In this document: piece by piece, positions 15,118 through 23,624 of the stretch
How positions within the stretch are numbered: position 1 is the stretch's first letter
Layout: the number at the start of each line of letters is the position of its first letter
Source: an uncultured Alistipes sp.
GTDB lineage: Bacteria > Bacteroidota > Bacteroidia > Bacteroidales > Rikenellaceae
Direction of reading: 5' to 3'
Length of the DNA: 64,000 nucleotides
Assembly (NCBI GenBank): GCA_938014215.1
Contig: CALLRW010000039.1
Location: 71,276-135,275 of the forward strand
The notes under the pieces: model-generated
Database searches by the model: none
What the model was told of the DNA's origin: nothing
What the model saw: the letters and a program-made list of their open reading frames with translations, nothing else
Made by a program: the position numbers and the translations under genes

Positions 15118-18100
15118 ATGCAAAGCAAAGGTTTCATTAAACTCATCGCGGTCCTTCTGGTCCTCGCATGCGTTTATCAGCTCTCGTTCACGTTCAAGAC
15201 ACGGAGCGTAGAGAAGAAGGCGGCGGAGTACGCCGCCCAGTTCCCCCTCGACGAACAGCCGGGGGCCGAACAACATTACCTCGACTCGGTTCAGAATCTG
15301 CCGGTCTACAACATGGGCTTCAAGAAGTTCACCTACAAGGAGTGCAAGGAGAAGGAGCTCAACCTGGGTCTGGACCTGAAGGGCGGTATGAACGTCATGC
15401 TGGAGGTGCAGGTCGAGGACGTTGTCAAGGCGCTTGCCGGTGACAGCCAGAACGATCCGGCCTTCAAGGAGGCCATTGCCGAGGCCAACGCCGCCATGAA
15501 GGACGGCTCGTCGACCGACTACATCGGCGACTTCGCCAAGGCTTACTCGCGTCTGTCGAACGGCCGCCCGCTGGCCGAGATCTTCGTCAGCCCCGACCGC
15601 AAGGACATCACCCTCGAGAGCTCGGATGCCGACGTGGAGAAGCTCCTCAAGCGGGAGACCGAGGCTGCCATCGGCGCTTCGTTCAACGTGCTGCGCAGCC
15701 GTATCGACCACTTCGGCGTGACGCAGCCCAACATCATGCGCCTTCCGAACTCGCACCGTATTCTGGTCGAGCTCCCGGGCGTGAAGGAGCCGCAGCGAGT
15801 TCGTGACCTGCTGCAGGGTACGGCATCGCTGGAGTTCTGGCTGACGTACGATGCCCGCGAGGTGCTGCCGATGCTCGTGCAGGCCGACAAGCTCCTCAAG
15901 AGCGAGGCCGTGGCCCAGCCCGCCGAGACGACCGCAACGGAGACGGCTGCCACGGAGGAGCCGGCCGCTGCCGCAACGCCGGCCGACACGACGGCTGCCG
16001 AGGGCGGTCTGCTGGCCGAGGTCGGTGCCGCCGATTCGACGGCTACGGCCGAGTCGGTGCAGACGGGCAACTTCGATCGCGAGCAGAACCCGCTCTTCGC
16101 CGTGCTGGATCCCAACTACGCCGGAGGTGCCGCCATCGGTGCCGCCTACAAGGCCGACATCGCTACGGTGAACGAATATCTGTCGCGTCCGGAGGTGCTC
16201 GAGCTCTTCCCGGCCGACATCCTCTTCAAGTGGGGCGTCAAGGGTGACGACCACATCGACGGCCGCTACTACCTCTATGCCATCAAGGTGACGACGCCCG
16301 ACGGCAAGGCTCCGCTCGACGGTTCGGTCGTAACGGATGCCCGCGAGCAGTATGCACAGCGCGGCGCTACGGCTGAAGTCTCGATGACGATGAACGCCGA
16401 GGGTACGCAGGAGTGGGCCCGCATGACCGGTGAGAACATCGGCCGCTGCATCGCCATCGTCCTCGACGGCTACGTCTACTCGGCTCCGCGCGTCAATACG
16501 AAGATCGACAAGGGTCAGTCGCAGATTACGGGCGACTTCACGATCCAGGAGGCTCAGGACCTGGCCAACGTCCTCAACTCGGGTAAGGTCCCGGCTCCCG
16601 CGAAGATCATCCAGGATACGGTTGTAGGTCCTTCGCTGGGCCAGGAGTCGATCAACGCCGGCATGCTGTCGTTCGTGATCGCCTTCATCCTGGTGCTCCT
16701 CTACATGGGTCTCTTCTACAAGACGGCCGGCTGGATGGCCGATATCGCCCTGCTGACGAACGTCTTCCTGCTGATGGGCGTGCTGGTATCGTTCGGCGCC
16801 GTGCTGACGCTGCCCGGTATCGCCGGTATCGTGCTGACGATGGGTATGGCCGTCGACGCCAACGTGATCATCTACGAACGTATCAAGGAGGAGCTGCGCG
16901 GCGGCAAGGGGCTGTCGCTGGCCATCAAGGACGGTTTCTCGAAGGCCTACTCGGCCATCATCGACGGCCAGCTGACGACGATCATTACGGGTATCGTCCT
17001 CTTCGTCTTCGGTACGGGTCCGGTTCAGGGCTTCGCCACGACGCTGATCATCGGTATCATCACGTCGGTCTTCTGCGCCATCTTCATCACGCGTCTGCTG
17101 ATCGAGTGGATCGTCGGCAAGTGGGGCACGATCTCCTTCTCGCACAAGTGGTCGGAGAACTTCCTCAACAATACGCACGTTGACTTCATCAGCAAGCGCA
17201 AGGTAGCCTACTGGATTTCGTGCGCACTGATCGTGCTGTCGATCCTGTCGTTCTTCGTCCGCGGTCTGAACCTGGGTGCCGAGTTCACCGGCGGCCGCGC
17301 CTACGTGGTCCGCTTCGACAAGGCGGTATCGGCCGAGGAGGTCCGCTCGAACATGGAGCGCGTCTTCTCGCAGATTACGGATGCCGACGCTTCGTCGATC
17401 AGCTTCGAGGTCAAGCAGTACGGCAACGAGAACCAGATGCGTATCGTGACGCAGTACCGTTACGACGATACGTCGGACGAGGCTACGGCCGAGGTCGAGG
17501 AGCTGATCTACAACGCCCTGAAGCCGCTCTACTCGTATGACATCACCTTCGAGCAGTTCCGCAACACGCAGACCGACTCGAACGGTATCCTGACGGCCGA
17601 CAAGATCGGTCCTTCGATCGCCAAGGACATGACGTGGAACGCCATCTATTCGGTGCTCTTCTCGCTGATCGCCATCGGTCTCTACATCACCTTCCGCTTC
17701 AAGCGCTGGCAGTGGGCAACGGGCGCTACGCTGGCCCTGGCCTTCAACGCCCTGCTGATCATCGGTATCTTCTCGATGTTCTACGGCATCCTGCCCTTCA
17801 ACCTGGAGGTGAACCAGGCCTTCATCGCGGCCATTCTGACGATCATCGGTTATGCGATCAACGATACGGTGGTTGTCTTCGACCGAATCCGCGAGTACCT
17901 GGGCATCTACCCGAAGCGCAAACTCAAGGAGAACGTCAACAACGCCATCAACTCGACGCTGTCGCGTACGATCAATACGTCGGGAACGACGCTCGTTACG
18001 CTGCTTGCCATCTTCTTCTTCGGCGGCGAGACGATTCGCGGCTTCATCTTCGCGCTGATCATCGGCGTGGTAGTGGGTACGGCCGCTACGATCTTCATCG

Positions 18101-18159
18101 CTACGCCGATTGCCTACGACCTGATGAAGAAGCAGGTCAAGGGTGACGACGAGCAGTAA
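15118..18159 (+). CDS. secDF: Fused protein translocase subunits SecDF
   Basis: A 1013-residue fusion of SecD and SecF, the proton-driven part of the Sec translocon that pulls proteins across the inner membrane. The SecD half (to about residue 670) has the N-terminal membrane segment, the LNLGLDLKGGMNVMLEV motif, a large periplasmic part and the GMAVDANVIIYERIKEELR motif. The SecF half starts near FISKRKVAYWIS and has GYAINDTVVVFDRIRE. Fused SecDF is typical of Bacteroidetes. An Ala/Thr/Glu-rich stretch of about 50 residues (near residues 260-315) lies inside the SecD periplasmic region and looks disordered. CGT and GTA codon use suggests strong expression. Confidence 0.97.
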   Translation: MQSKGFIKLIAVLLVLACVYQLSFTFKTRSVEKKAAEYAAQFPLDEQPGAEQHYLDSVQNLPVYNMGFKKFTYKECKEKELNLGLDLKGGMNVMLEVQVEDVVKALAGDSQNDPAFKEAIAEANAAMKDGSSTDYIGDFAKAYSRLSNGRPLAEIFVSPDRKDITLESSDADVEKLLKRETEAAIGASFNVLRSRIDHFGVTQPNIMRLPNSHRILVELPGVKEPQRVRDLLQGTASLEFWLTYDAREVLPMLVQADKLLKSEAVAQPAETTATETAATEEPAAAATPADTTAAEGGLLAEVGAADSTATAESVQTGNFDREQNPLFAVLDPNYAGGAAIGAAYKADIATVNEYLSRPEVLELFPADILFKWGVKGDDHIDGRYYLYAIKVTTPDGKAPLDGSVVTDAREQYAQRGATAEVSMTMNAEGTQEWARMTGENIGRCIAIVLDGYVYSAPRVNTKIDKGQSQITGDFTIQEAQDLANVLNSGKVPAPAKIIQDTVVGPSLGQESINAGMLSFVIAFILVLLYMGLFYKTAGWMADIALLTNVFLLMGVLVSFGAVLTLPGIAGIVLTMGMAVDANVIIYERIKEELRGGKGLSLAIKDGFSKAYSAIIDGQLTTIITGIVLFVFGTGPVQGFATTLIIGIITSVFCAIFITRLLIEWIVGKWGTISFSHKWSENFLNNTHVDFISKRKVAYWISCALIVLSILSFFVRGLNLGAEFTGGRAYVVRFDKAVSAEEVRSNMERVFSQITDADASSISFEVKQYGNENQMRIVTQYRYDDTSDEATAEVEELIYNALKPLYSYDITFEQFRNTQTDSNGILTADKIGPSIAKDMTWNAIYSVLFSLIAIGLYITFRFKRWQWATGATLALAFNALLIIGIFSMFYGILPFNLEVNQAFIAAILTIIGYAINDTVVVFDRIREYLGIYPKRKLKENVNNAINSTLSRTINTSGTTLVTLLAIFFFGGETIRGFIFALIIGVVVGTAATIFIATPIAYDLMKKQVKGDDEQ

Positions 18160-18180
18160 TCGTCCGATCCGAAACCGGTT

Positions 18181-18217
18181 AAGGCCGCTCCTCCGCTGTG
18201 GAGGAGCGGCCTTTTTG
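18181..18217 (+). terminator. Terminator after secDF
   Basis: GGCCGCTCCTCC and GGAGGAGCGGCC form a perfect 12-bp stem with a 5-base loop followed by five T. Confidence 0.95.
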
Positions 18218-18540
18218 CGTGTGGGCGGGTCGCACGGCGCCGGTGGTGGAAGGCTGTGGGGGAGAGGAGAGTTCTTTGTGGGCGAAGTCCGTGGAGAGGG
18301 GAATGTCGTGGAAAGACTGTAGGAGGAGGCAGAGATTGGGGAAGGAAAAGTCCGTGGGGAAGGGAAGAAAATATCGGGAAAAAGGCCGTGGAAGAGATTG
18401 GGAGTGGAAGGCTGAGGTGAGGGGGCGAAAGGCGTCGGGGGAGGCGGAAGACGGAGAGGATGCAGGGCTTCGAGGGGGTAAGGCGGTAGGCGGCATGTTT
18501 TTTGCGATTTTCGGAGGTGCGTTATAAAACTTTTACGACC
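18218..18540. other. Purine-rich gap without a recognised gene
   Basis: The plus strand is strongly enriched in G and A (many GGAGAGG, GGAAGG and GTGGAGAGG words) without an exact tandem period. No open frame here looks like a gene, and no terminator or clear promoter was found. Confidence 0.6.
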
Positions 18541-18807
18541 ATGAACGACATGAATGCAAAGAACGACATGAATGCAAAGAGTCACGAGGGTACGATTACC
18601 GTAGCCGTGGAGAACCGCACGTCGCGGGTTCCGTCGATCGCCTATCTGATCGGGGGTGTGAGTGCACTGGCCCTCTCGACGGGGTTGATGCTGTGCGGAC
18701 GGCGCCGGGCCTCGATCGTCGTGGGACAGCTGGCCTCGCCGCTGCTGATCATGGGACTCTACAACAAGCTGGTCAAGACCCAGGGACACGATTCGTTCGA
18801 CCGATGA
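18541..18807 (+). CDS. Small membrane protein of unknown function upstream of tspO
   Basis: An 88-residue protein with two hydrophobic segments (IAYLIGGVSALALSTGLML and VGQLASPLLIMGLYNKL) separated by a short basic loop (CGRRRASI). The N-terminus contains a direct duplication, NDMNAK-NDMNAK, from an 18-bp tandem repeat at 18544-18579, so several in-frame ATG codons are present and the exact start is uncertain; 18541 is the first. The stop overlaps the tspO start (ATGA), so the two are almost certainly co-translated. No family recognised. Confidence 0.75.
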   Translation: MNDMNAKNDMNAKSHEGTITVAVENRTSRVPSIAYLIGGVSALALSTGLMLCGRRRASIVVGQLASPLLIMGLYNKLVKTQGHDSFDR

Positions 18808-19283
18808 AACGGGTTTGGGCCTGTGTGCTCCTCACGGCCGTGTGTCTGGCCGTCGGGGGGCTTTCTTCACTCGCGCAGGGGGCATCGCTGCGCGAGTGGT
18901 ATCCGCTGCTGGAGAAGTCGCCGTTGACCCCTCCCGGGGTGGTTTTTGCCGTGGTGTGGAGCCTGCTCTACCTCTGCATCGGCATCTCTGGCGGTCTGGT
19001 CGTCACCTCCGATTCGGCATCGCGCCACCGGACCATGCGCCTGTGGACCGCCCAGCTGGCCTTCAACTTCGGCTGGAGCCTGCTCTTCTTCACGTTCCGC
19101 AACCCGCTGCTGGGGTTGATCGACCTGGTGGTGCTCGACGTACTGGTTTTCATCTACCTGCGGCGCTGCTTCCGCCACCGGCTGCGGGCGGCCGGATGGC
19201 TCTTCATCCCCTATCTGGCGTGGGTCCTCTTCGCCACGTGGCTCAACCTCCATATCCTTGCGGCTAACGGTACGGGGTTCTGA
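18804..19283 (+). CDS. tspO: TspO/MBR family tryptophan-rich sensory protein
   Basis: A 159-residue protein with five predicted membrane helices. Family landmarks are WYPLLEKSPLTPPGVVFAVVW (about residues 32-52) and AQLAFNFGWSLLFF (near 91-104), with the Trp and Pro positions expected for TspO. TspO proteins bind porphyrins and take part in tetrapyrrole or stress-related signalling; the exact role here is unknown. The start at 18804 overlaps the stop of the preceding small membrane protein gene, which gives a two-gene operon. The 279-base gap after it has two short tandem repeats and then the ybbR-operon promoter. Confidence 0.92.
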   Translation: MKRVWACVLLTAVCLAVGGLSSLAQGASLREWYPLLEKSPLTPPGVVFAVVWSLLYLCIGISGGLVVTSDSASRHRTMRLWTAQLAFNFGWSLLFFTFRNPLLGLIDLVVLDVLVFIYLRRCFRHRLRAAGWLFIPYLAWVLFATWLNLHILAANGTGF

Positions 19284-19359
19284 TCCGTCCGGAGGCAACC
19301 CGTGGAAGGCTTCCCGCCGGGAGGAATGCCTCCCTCGGGCCCGGGCCGTGGTCCGAGGT

Positions 19360-19480
19360 CCGTGCCCCGAGGTTCGTGCCCCGAGGTCCGTGCTTGTGCC
19401 CGTGACCCGCTGTCCCTCAGTCCACCCGGCGTGCGTTCCTCAGTCCACCCGGCGTGCGTTCCTCAGTCCACCCGGTGCGA
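19360..19480 (+). repeat. Two short tandem repeats (14-bp and 23-bp units)
   Basis: CGTGCCCCGAGGT-like units repeat at about 19360-19391. A 23-bp unit beginning CCTCAGTCCACCCGG repeats at 19415, 19438 and 19461 (the third is incomplete). Confidence 0.75.
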
Positions 19481-19506
19481 CCTTGGCGAAAGCCCTGTCG
19501 GGAGAC

Positions 19507-19538
19507 GTTGCCAATTTGGCATTTATTTTTTACCTTTG
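19507..19538 (+). promoter_or_regulatory. Promoter of the ybbR-coaE-folP-lolD operon with palindromic operator
   Basis: GTTG at 19507-19510, a 20-base gap, then TACCTTTG at 19531-19538 is a near-ideal Bacteroidetes promoter. TGCCAATTTGGCA at 19509-19521 is a perfect palindrome with one central base and overlaps the upstream box. The same palindrome core occurs upstream of dnaK. Confidence 0.75.
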
Positions 19539-19562
19539 TCGACACGATAGAGGTCACGGAAT

Positions 19563-19970
19563 ATGGAAAATCTGCTGCATCGAATGCGACGTTACGTTTC
19601 GCCGGTCTTTCTGGCGCTGCTCGTGGCGTCGTTCATTCTTTGGTACATCGCCAAACTGAGCTATACCTATACGACGGAACAGACCGTCCGGGTGAGTGTC
19701 GACGGAGAGCCGTTCGAGGTGACGTGCGTGGTCGAGGGGATCGGAACGAATCTGTTCGGCTACCGGGTCTACATGAACAAACGGCTTCGGATTCCGCTCT
19801 CGGAGCTCAAGACCCACCCCTCGCAGGAGGAGGGCCACGAGGGTAAGCTCGTCATCGATCCGCAGTCGCTGCAGGATGCCCTGGCACCGCGTTTCAGCGA
19901 CATCAAGATCATCTCGATCAAGGACATCCCGGAGATTGACCGCCCGGAGGAAAAGCCCGCAAAGTCATGA
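19563..19970 (+). CDS. YbbR-like single-pass membrane protein
   Basis: A 135-residue protein with one N-terminal membrane segment (VFLALLVASFILWYIAKL, about residues 15-32) and an external beta-rich domain (TEQTVRVSVDGEPFEVTCVVEG). Size, topology and the position directly before coaE agree with short YbbR/CdaR-type proteins of Bacteroidetes. In Firmicutes CdaR regulates the diadenylate cyclase CdaA; whether this short form does so is unknown, but cdaA is present 15 kb upstream. First gene of a six-gene operon; its stop overlaps the coaE start. Confidence 0.7.
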   Translation: MENLLHRMRRYVSPVFLALLVASFILWYIAKLSYTYTTEQTVRVSVDGEPFEVTCVVEGIGTNLFGYRVYMNKRLRIPLSELKTHPSQEEGHEGKLVIDPQSLQDALAPRFSDIKIISIKDIPEIDRPEEKPAKS

Positions 19971-20572
19971 TGAAGGTGGGAATCACGGGAGGCATCGGCA
20001 GCGGCAAGAGTACCGTCTGCCGGCTCTTTGCCCGGCGTGGCGTGGCGGTCTATGACTCGGACAGCGAGGCCAAACGCCTCATGACGGAGAGCGTTGAACT
20101 GCGGCGGCGGATTGCCGAGCGTTTCGGAGCGGAGGCGTACGCCGCCGACGGAGGGCTGAACCGCAGCTGGCTGGCCGCACGGGTCTTCACGGATCCACAG
20201 GCGCTGGCCGATCTCAACGCAATGGTCCATCCGGCCGTGATGGCCGACTTTGCGGCGTGGGCCGAACGCCAGTCGGGCGACTACGTGGTGCTGGAGAGTG
20301 CGATCCTCTTCGAGGCGGGGCTCGAGCACTCGGTCGACCGGACGGTGGCGGTGCTGGCGCCGCTGGAGCTGCGTCTCGAACGCACGTGCCGCCGCGACGG
20401 GTGTGACCGCGAGGCGGTGCGCCGCCGGATGGCCGCCCAGATGGACGACGATACGTTGTGTGCCCGGGCCGACTATACGGTGGTCAACATCCGCGAGGAG
20501 GATCTCGAACCGACCGTTGCCGAACTCGACCGGCGTTTCAAACTCGAAGCCCGACACCGCCATGAAGCTTGA
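19967..20572 (+). CDS. coaE: Dephospho-CoA kinase
   Basis: A 201-residue P-loop kinase that performs the last step of coenzyme A synthesis, phosphorylating dephospho-CoA at the ribose 3' position. The Walker A motif is GGIGSGKST (residues 8-16), and YDSDSEAKRLM and ESAILFEAG are typical of CoaE. It starts inside the ybbR stop codon; a second ATG three bases on is equally possible. Its 3' end overlaps folP by 11 bases. Confidence 0.96.
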   Translation: MMKVGITGGIGSGKSTVCRLFARRGVAVYDSDSEAKRLMTESVELRRRIAERFGAEAYAADGGLNRSWLAARVFTDPQALADLNAMVHPAVMADFAAWAERQSGDYVVLESAILFEAGLEHSVDRTVAVLAPLELRLERTCRRDGCDREAVRRRMAAQMDDDTLCARADYTVVNIREEDLEPTVAELDRRFKLEARHRHEA

Positions 20573-21377
20573 TCTGACCACACCGCGGGTGATGGCGATT
20601 CTGAACGTCACGCCCGATTCGTTCTATGCCGGGAGCCGCACCCCGGATGATGCGGCCATCGAGGCGCGCGTGCGGGAGGCGCTCGACGAGGGGGCCTCGC
20701 TGATCGACGTCGGCGGCTATTCGTCGCGTCCGGGGGCCGACGAGGTCCCTCTCGAGGAGGAGTGGCGGCGCGTCGAGCGCGGCGTTGCGGCCGTACGGCG
20801 GATTGCCCCCAGGATGACGGTCTCGGTCGATACGTTCCGCAGCGAGGTGGTCGAACGCACCCTCGGCACGTTCGGCGAGGTGGTCGTGAACGACATCTCG
20901 GCCGGTGAGCTCGATCCGGCGATGTTTGCCACGGTGGCCCGCCACGACCTTCCCTACGTGGCGATGCACATGAAGGGGACGCCGCAGACCATGCAGTCGC
21001 AGACCGACTACCGCCGCGACATTGCAACCGAGGTGGTCGACTATTTCCGCGCGCGGGTCGGCGAGATGCTGGCGGCCGGAATCCGCCGCGAACGGATCAT
21101 CCTCGATCCGGGATTCGGATTCGCCAAGACCGCGGCGCAGAATTTCGAACTGCTGCGGGAGCTCCACCGCCTGTGCGACGAGGGGTTCCCGGTGCTGGCG
21201 GGGCTTTCGCGCAAGTCGATGATCTACCGCACGCTGGGCTGCACGCCGGCCGAATCGCTCCCCGGAACAGTGGCGCTCGGATGGGAGTGCCTGCGCCAGG
21301 GGGCGCGGATCCTGCGGGTCCACGACGTGCGTGAGGCGGCGGATACGGTGCAACTTTTCAACGCTTTCCGATCATGA
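20562..21377 (+). CDS. folP: Dihydropteroate synthase
   Basis: A 271-residue TIM-barrel enzyme that joins p-aminobenzoate to the pterin pyrophosphate in folate synthesis, the target of sulfonamides. Landmarks are MAILNVTPDSFYAGSR near the start, LIDVGGYSSRPGAD, and VLAGLSRKSMI near residue 215. The start at 20562 lies within the end of coaE and gives the usual short N-terminus. Its stop overlaps the lolD start (ATGA). In many Bacteroidetes folP sits beside cdaA; here it is in the coaE operon. Confidence 0.96.
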   Translation: MKLDLTTPRVMAILNVTPDSFYAGSRTPDDAAIEARVREALDEGASLIDVGGYSSRPGADEVPLEEEWRRVERGVAAVRRIAPRMTVSVDTFRSEVVERTLGTFGEVVVNDISAGELDPAMFATVARHDLPYVAMHMKGTPQTMQSQTDYRRDIATEVVDYFRARVGEMLAAGIRRERIILDPGFGFAKTAAQNFELLRELHRLCDEGFPVLAGLSRKSMIYRTLGCTPAESLPGTVALGWECLRQGARILRVHDVREAADTVQLFNAFRS

Positions 21378-22030
21378 TACGGGTTACGGAGATACACAAG
21401 AGTTTCGGCACGCTCGAGGTGCTCAAGGGGGTATCGCTCGAGGTGGCTCCGCGCGAAGTGGTCTCGATCGTCGGGGCGAGCGGTGCCGGCAAGACGACGC
21501 TGCTGCAGATCATCGGCACGCTGTCGCGTCCCGACGCGGGCCGTGTCGAGATCGACGGTACGGATGTCTTTGCGCTGAATGACAAGGATTTGTCGCGATT
21601 CCGCAACGAGCGGATCGGCTTTGTCTTCCAGTTCCACCACCTGCTGGCCGAATTCACGGCCTTCGAGAACGTCTGCATCCCGGGGTTGATCGGCCGCCGG
21701 CCGCGTGCCGAGGTCGAACGTCGGGCCGGGGAGTTGCTCGATCTGATGGGGCTCTCGGCGCGCCGCGACCACAAGCCCGGACAGCTCTCGGGCGGCGAAC
21801 AGCAGCGCGTGGCCATTGCCCGGGCGCTGATCAACTCACCGGCGGTGCTGCTGGCCGACGAACCCTCGGGCAACCTCGATTCGCACAATCGCGACGAGAT
21901 CCACCGCCTCTTTTTCGAACTGCGCGACCGCCTGGGACAGACGATCGTCGTCGTAACGCACGACGAACATCTGGCCGCGATGGCCGACCGGCGGATCACG
22001 ATGTCCGACGGCATGATCGTCGAGCCGTGA
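21374..22030 (+). CDS. lolD: LolD-like ABC transporter ATP-binding protein
   Basis: A 218-residue ATPase of the LolD/MacB type. Walker A is GASGAGKTT (34-42), the signature is LSGGEQQR (138-145), Walker B is LLADEP (159-164) and the switch His is in VVTHDE. The phrase FVFQFHHLLAEFTAFENV is characteristic of LolD, which powers extraction of lipoproteins from the inner membrane with LolC/E partners. No permease gene is adjacent, which is usual in this phylum. The GC-rich operon overlaps at both ends imply translational coupling. Confidence 0.93.
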   Translation: MIRVTEIHKSFGTLEVLKGVSLEVAPREVVSIVGASGAGKTTLLQIIGTLSRPDAGRVEIDGTDVFALNDKDLSRFRNERIGFVFQFHHLLAEFTAFENVCIPGLIGRRPRAEVERRAGELLDLMGLSARRDHKPGQLSGGEQQRVAIARALINSPAVLLADEPSGNLDSHNRDEIHRLFFELRDRLGQTIVVVTHDEHLAAMADRRITMSDGMIVEP

Positions 22031-22044
22031 TCGCCCCCTACGAA

Positions 22045-22827
22045 ATGATGACACAACCCGAACTGAAAGAGCTTCTCGAGGAGCTCTACGACCGCTATAA
22101 CCGTCCGGAATTCATCGAGGACGATCCGATTTCGGTGCCGCACCGCTTCACGGAGCGTGCCGACCGGGAGATTGCCGGCTTTTTTGCGGCGACGATCGCC
22201 TGGGGCAACCGGCCGTCGATCGTGCGCAACGGCCACCGGATGATGCTCCTGATGGACAACGCCCCGGCCGATTTCGTGCGCAACGCCTCGGAGCACGAAC
22301 TGGACGCGTTGTCGACCTTTGCCCACCGCACCTTCAACGGCGGTGATCTGCGTGATTTCGTCGTGGCGCTGCGGCGGATCGACGAACGCTTCGGCGGTAT
22401 CGGCGCCTTCTTCGAGCAGCGTTACGCGGCGCTGCACGATCTGCGACCGGTGCTGGCCGAGTTCCGGCGCGAATTCTTCGCCGCGCCGCATGCGCCGCGT
22501 TGCGAAAAACACCTCTCGTCGATCGAGCGGGGGGCGGCCTGCAAGCGGCTGTGCATGTACCTGCGGTGGATGGTCCGCCGCGACGACCGCGGTGTCGATT
22601 TCGGGCTTTGGCAAGGCATCCCGATGTCGGCGCTCTACCTGCCGCTGGATCTCCATGTCGGGGCGATGGGGCGCGCCCTGGGGCTCCTCGCAAGGCGTCA
22701 GAACGACTGGCGGGCCGTCGAGGAGATCACCGCCGAGCTCCGCAAGTTCCATCCGGAAGACCCCGTCCGCTACGACTTCTCGTTGTTCGGCGCCGGGATT
22801 GACGGCTATCTGAAAAACCATGAATGA
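22045..22827 (+). CDS. TIGR02757 (DUF2400) family protein
   Basis: About 260 residues. Matches the TIGR02757 family by its opening (LKELLEELYDRYNRPEFIEDDPISVPHRF, given here as the region near residues 4-30), FFAATIAWGNRPSI, and the closing LRKFHPEDPVRYDFSLFGAG. The family is widespread in Bacteroidetes and has no established function. The frame is open from a GTG at 22027 overlapping the lolD stop; ATG at 22045 is chosen, and ATG at 22048 is also possible. It overlaps the next gene by 8 bases. Confidence 0.88.
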   Translation: MMTQPELKELLEELYDRYNRPEFIEDDPISVPHRFTERADREIAGFFAATIAWGNRPSIVRNGHRMMLLMDNAPADFVRNASEHELDALSTFAHRTFNGGDLRDFVVALRRIDERFGGIGAFFEQRYAALHDLRPVLAEFRREFFAAPHAPRCEKHLSSIERGAACKRLCMYLRWMVRRDDRGVDFGLWQGIPMSALYLPLDLHVGAMGRALGLLARRQNDWRAVEEITAELRKFHPEDPVRYDFSLFGAGIDGYLKNHE

Positions 22828-23572
22828 TCCATCGACCGAGCGCCTGCGGGGCGCTTTCCGTTTCAAACGCTTTACGATACGTCAGGACCACAGCCCGATG
22901 AAGGTCGGGACCGACGGGGTGCTGCTCGGGGCCTGGGCTCCGCTCTGCGAGGAGGACCGTCGGCTGCTCGACATCGGCACCGGCACGGGGCTGATTGCCG
23001 TGATGCTGGCCCAGCGTGCGGCGCATGCCGAGATCACGGGGGTCGATATCGACGACGTCGGGGAGGCCCGGGCGAATGGCGACGCCTCGCCGTGGGGCGC
23101 GAGGCTGCACTTCCAGCAGACGCCGATCCAGGCGTTCTTCCCGCCGGAACGATTCGATCTGATCGTTTCCAATCCGCCGTTTTATGTCGATTCGCTGACC
23201 TGCCCCGATGCGGGACGCACCGCCGTGCGGCATACGGTGCACCTCTCCCACGAGGAGCTGATCGAGGCGGTGGTGCGGCTGCTGGCGCCGGGCGGACGCT
23301 TTGCCGTGGTGCTGCCTACGCCCGAGGCCGAGCGCTTCCGCCGGCTGGCGGCCGACCGGCTGCAGCTTGTCCGCCGCACCGACGTGCGCACGACCCCGCG
23401 CCGCCCGGCCAAACGGGCGCTGATGACCTTCGCACGGCTGGAGGAGGCCGCCGTGCTGTCACCGTCGGAACCGCTTCCGCAGGTGGACGAACTGGTCATC
23501 GGAACGGGCCAGCACGAGTGCTACACCCCCGAATATCGGGCGCTGACGGGCGATTTCTACCTGAAATTTTGA
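22820..23572 (+). CDS. trmN6: tRNA1(Val) adenine-37 N6-methyltransferase
   Basis: A 250-residue class I methyltransferase of the YfiC/TrmN6 type. The opening FRFKRFTIRQDHSPMKVGTDG is characteristic, the SAM loop is DIGTGTG (51-57) and the catalytic NPPF motif is at 118-121. It would methylate A37 of one valine tRNA. It is the last gene of the ybbR operon. Its stop codon lies in the upstream box of the next promoter, so the two units are packed without a gap. Confidence 0.93.
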   Translation: MNDPSTERLRGAFRFKRFTIRQDHSPMKVGTDGVLLGAWAPLCEEDRRLLDIGTGTGLIAVMLAQRAAHAEITGVDIDDVGEARANGDASPWGARLHFQQTPIQAFFPPERFDLIVSNPPFYVDSLTCPDAGRTAVRHTVHLSHEELIEAVVRLLAPGGRFAVVLPTPEAERFRRLAADRLQLVRRTDVRTTPRRPAKRALMTFARLEEAAVLSPSEPLPQVDELVIGTGQHECYTPEYRALTGDFYLKF

Positions 23573-23598
23573 CAACCCGCGAAAAAACGCTACATTTG
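23568..23598 (+). promoter_or_regulatory. Promoter of the DUF4831-like gene
   Basis: TTTG at 23568-23571, a 19-base gap, then TACATTTG at 23591-23598, a full Bacteroidetes promoter match. The upstream box overlaps the trmN6 stop. The start codon is 26 bases downstream. Confidence 0.85.
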
Positions 23599-23624
23599 TC
23601 TGATAGGATAAAATTTTGCAGACC

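Noticed and set aside
15064..18789. A 1241-codon open frame on the minus strand across secDF
   Set aside because: It is antisense to secDF with no recognisable domain, and it runs through the secDF terminator and a purine-rich gap.
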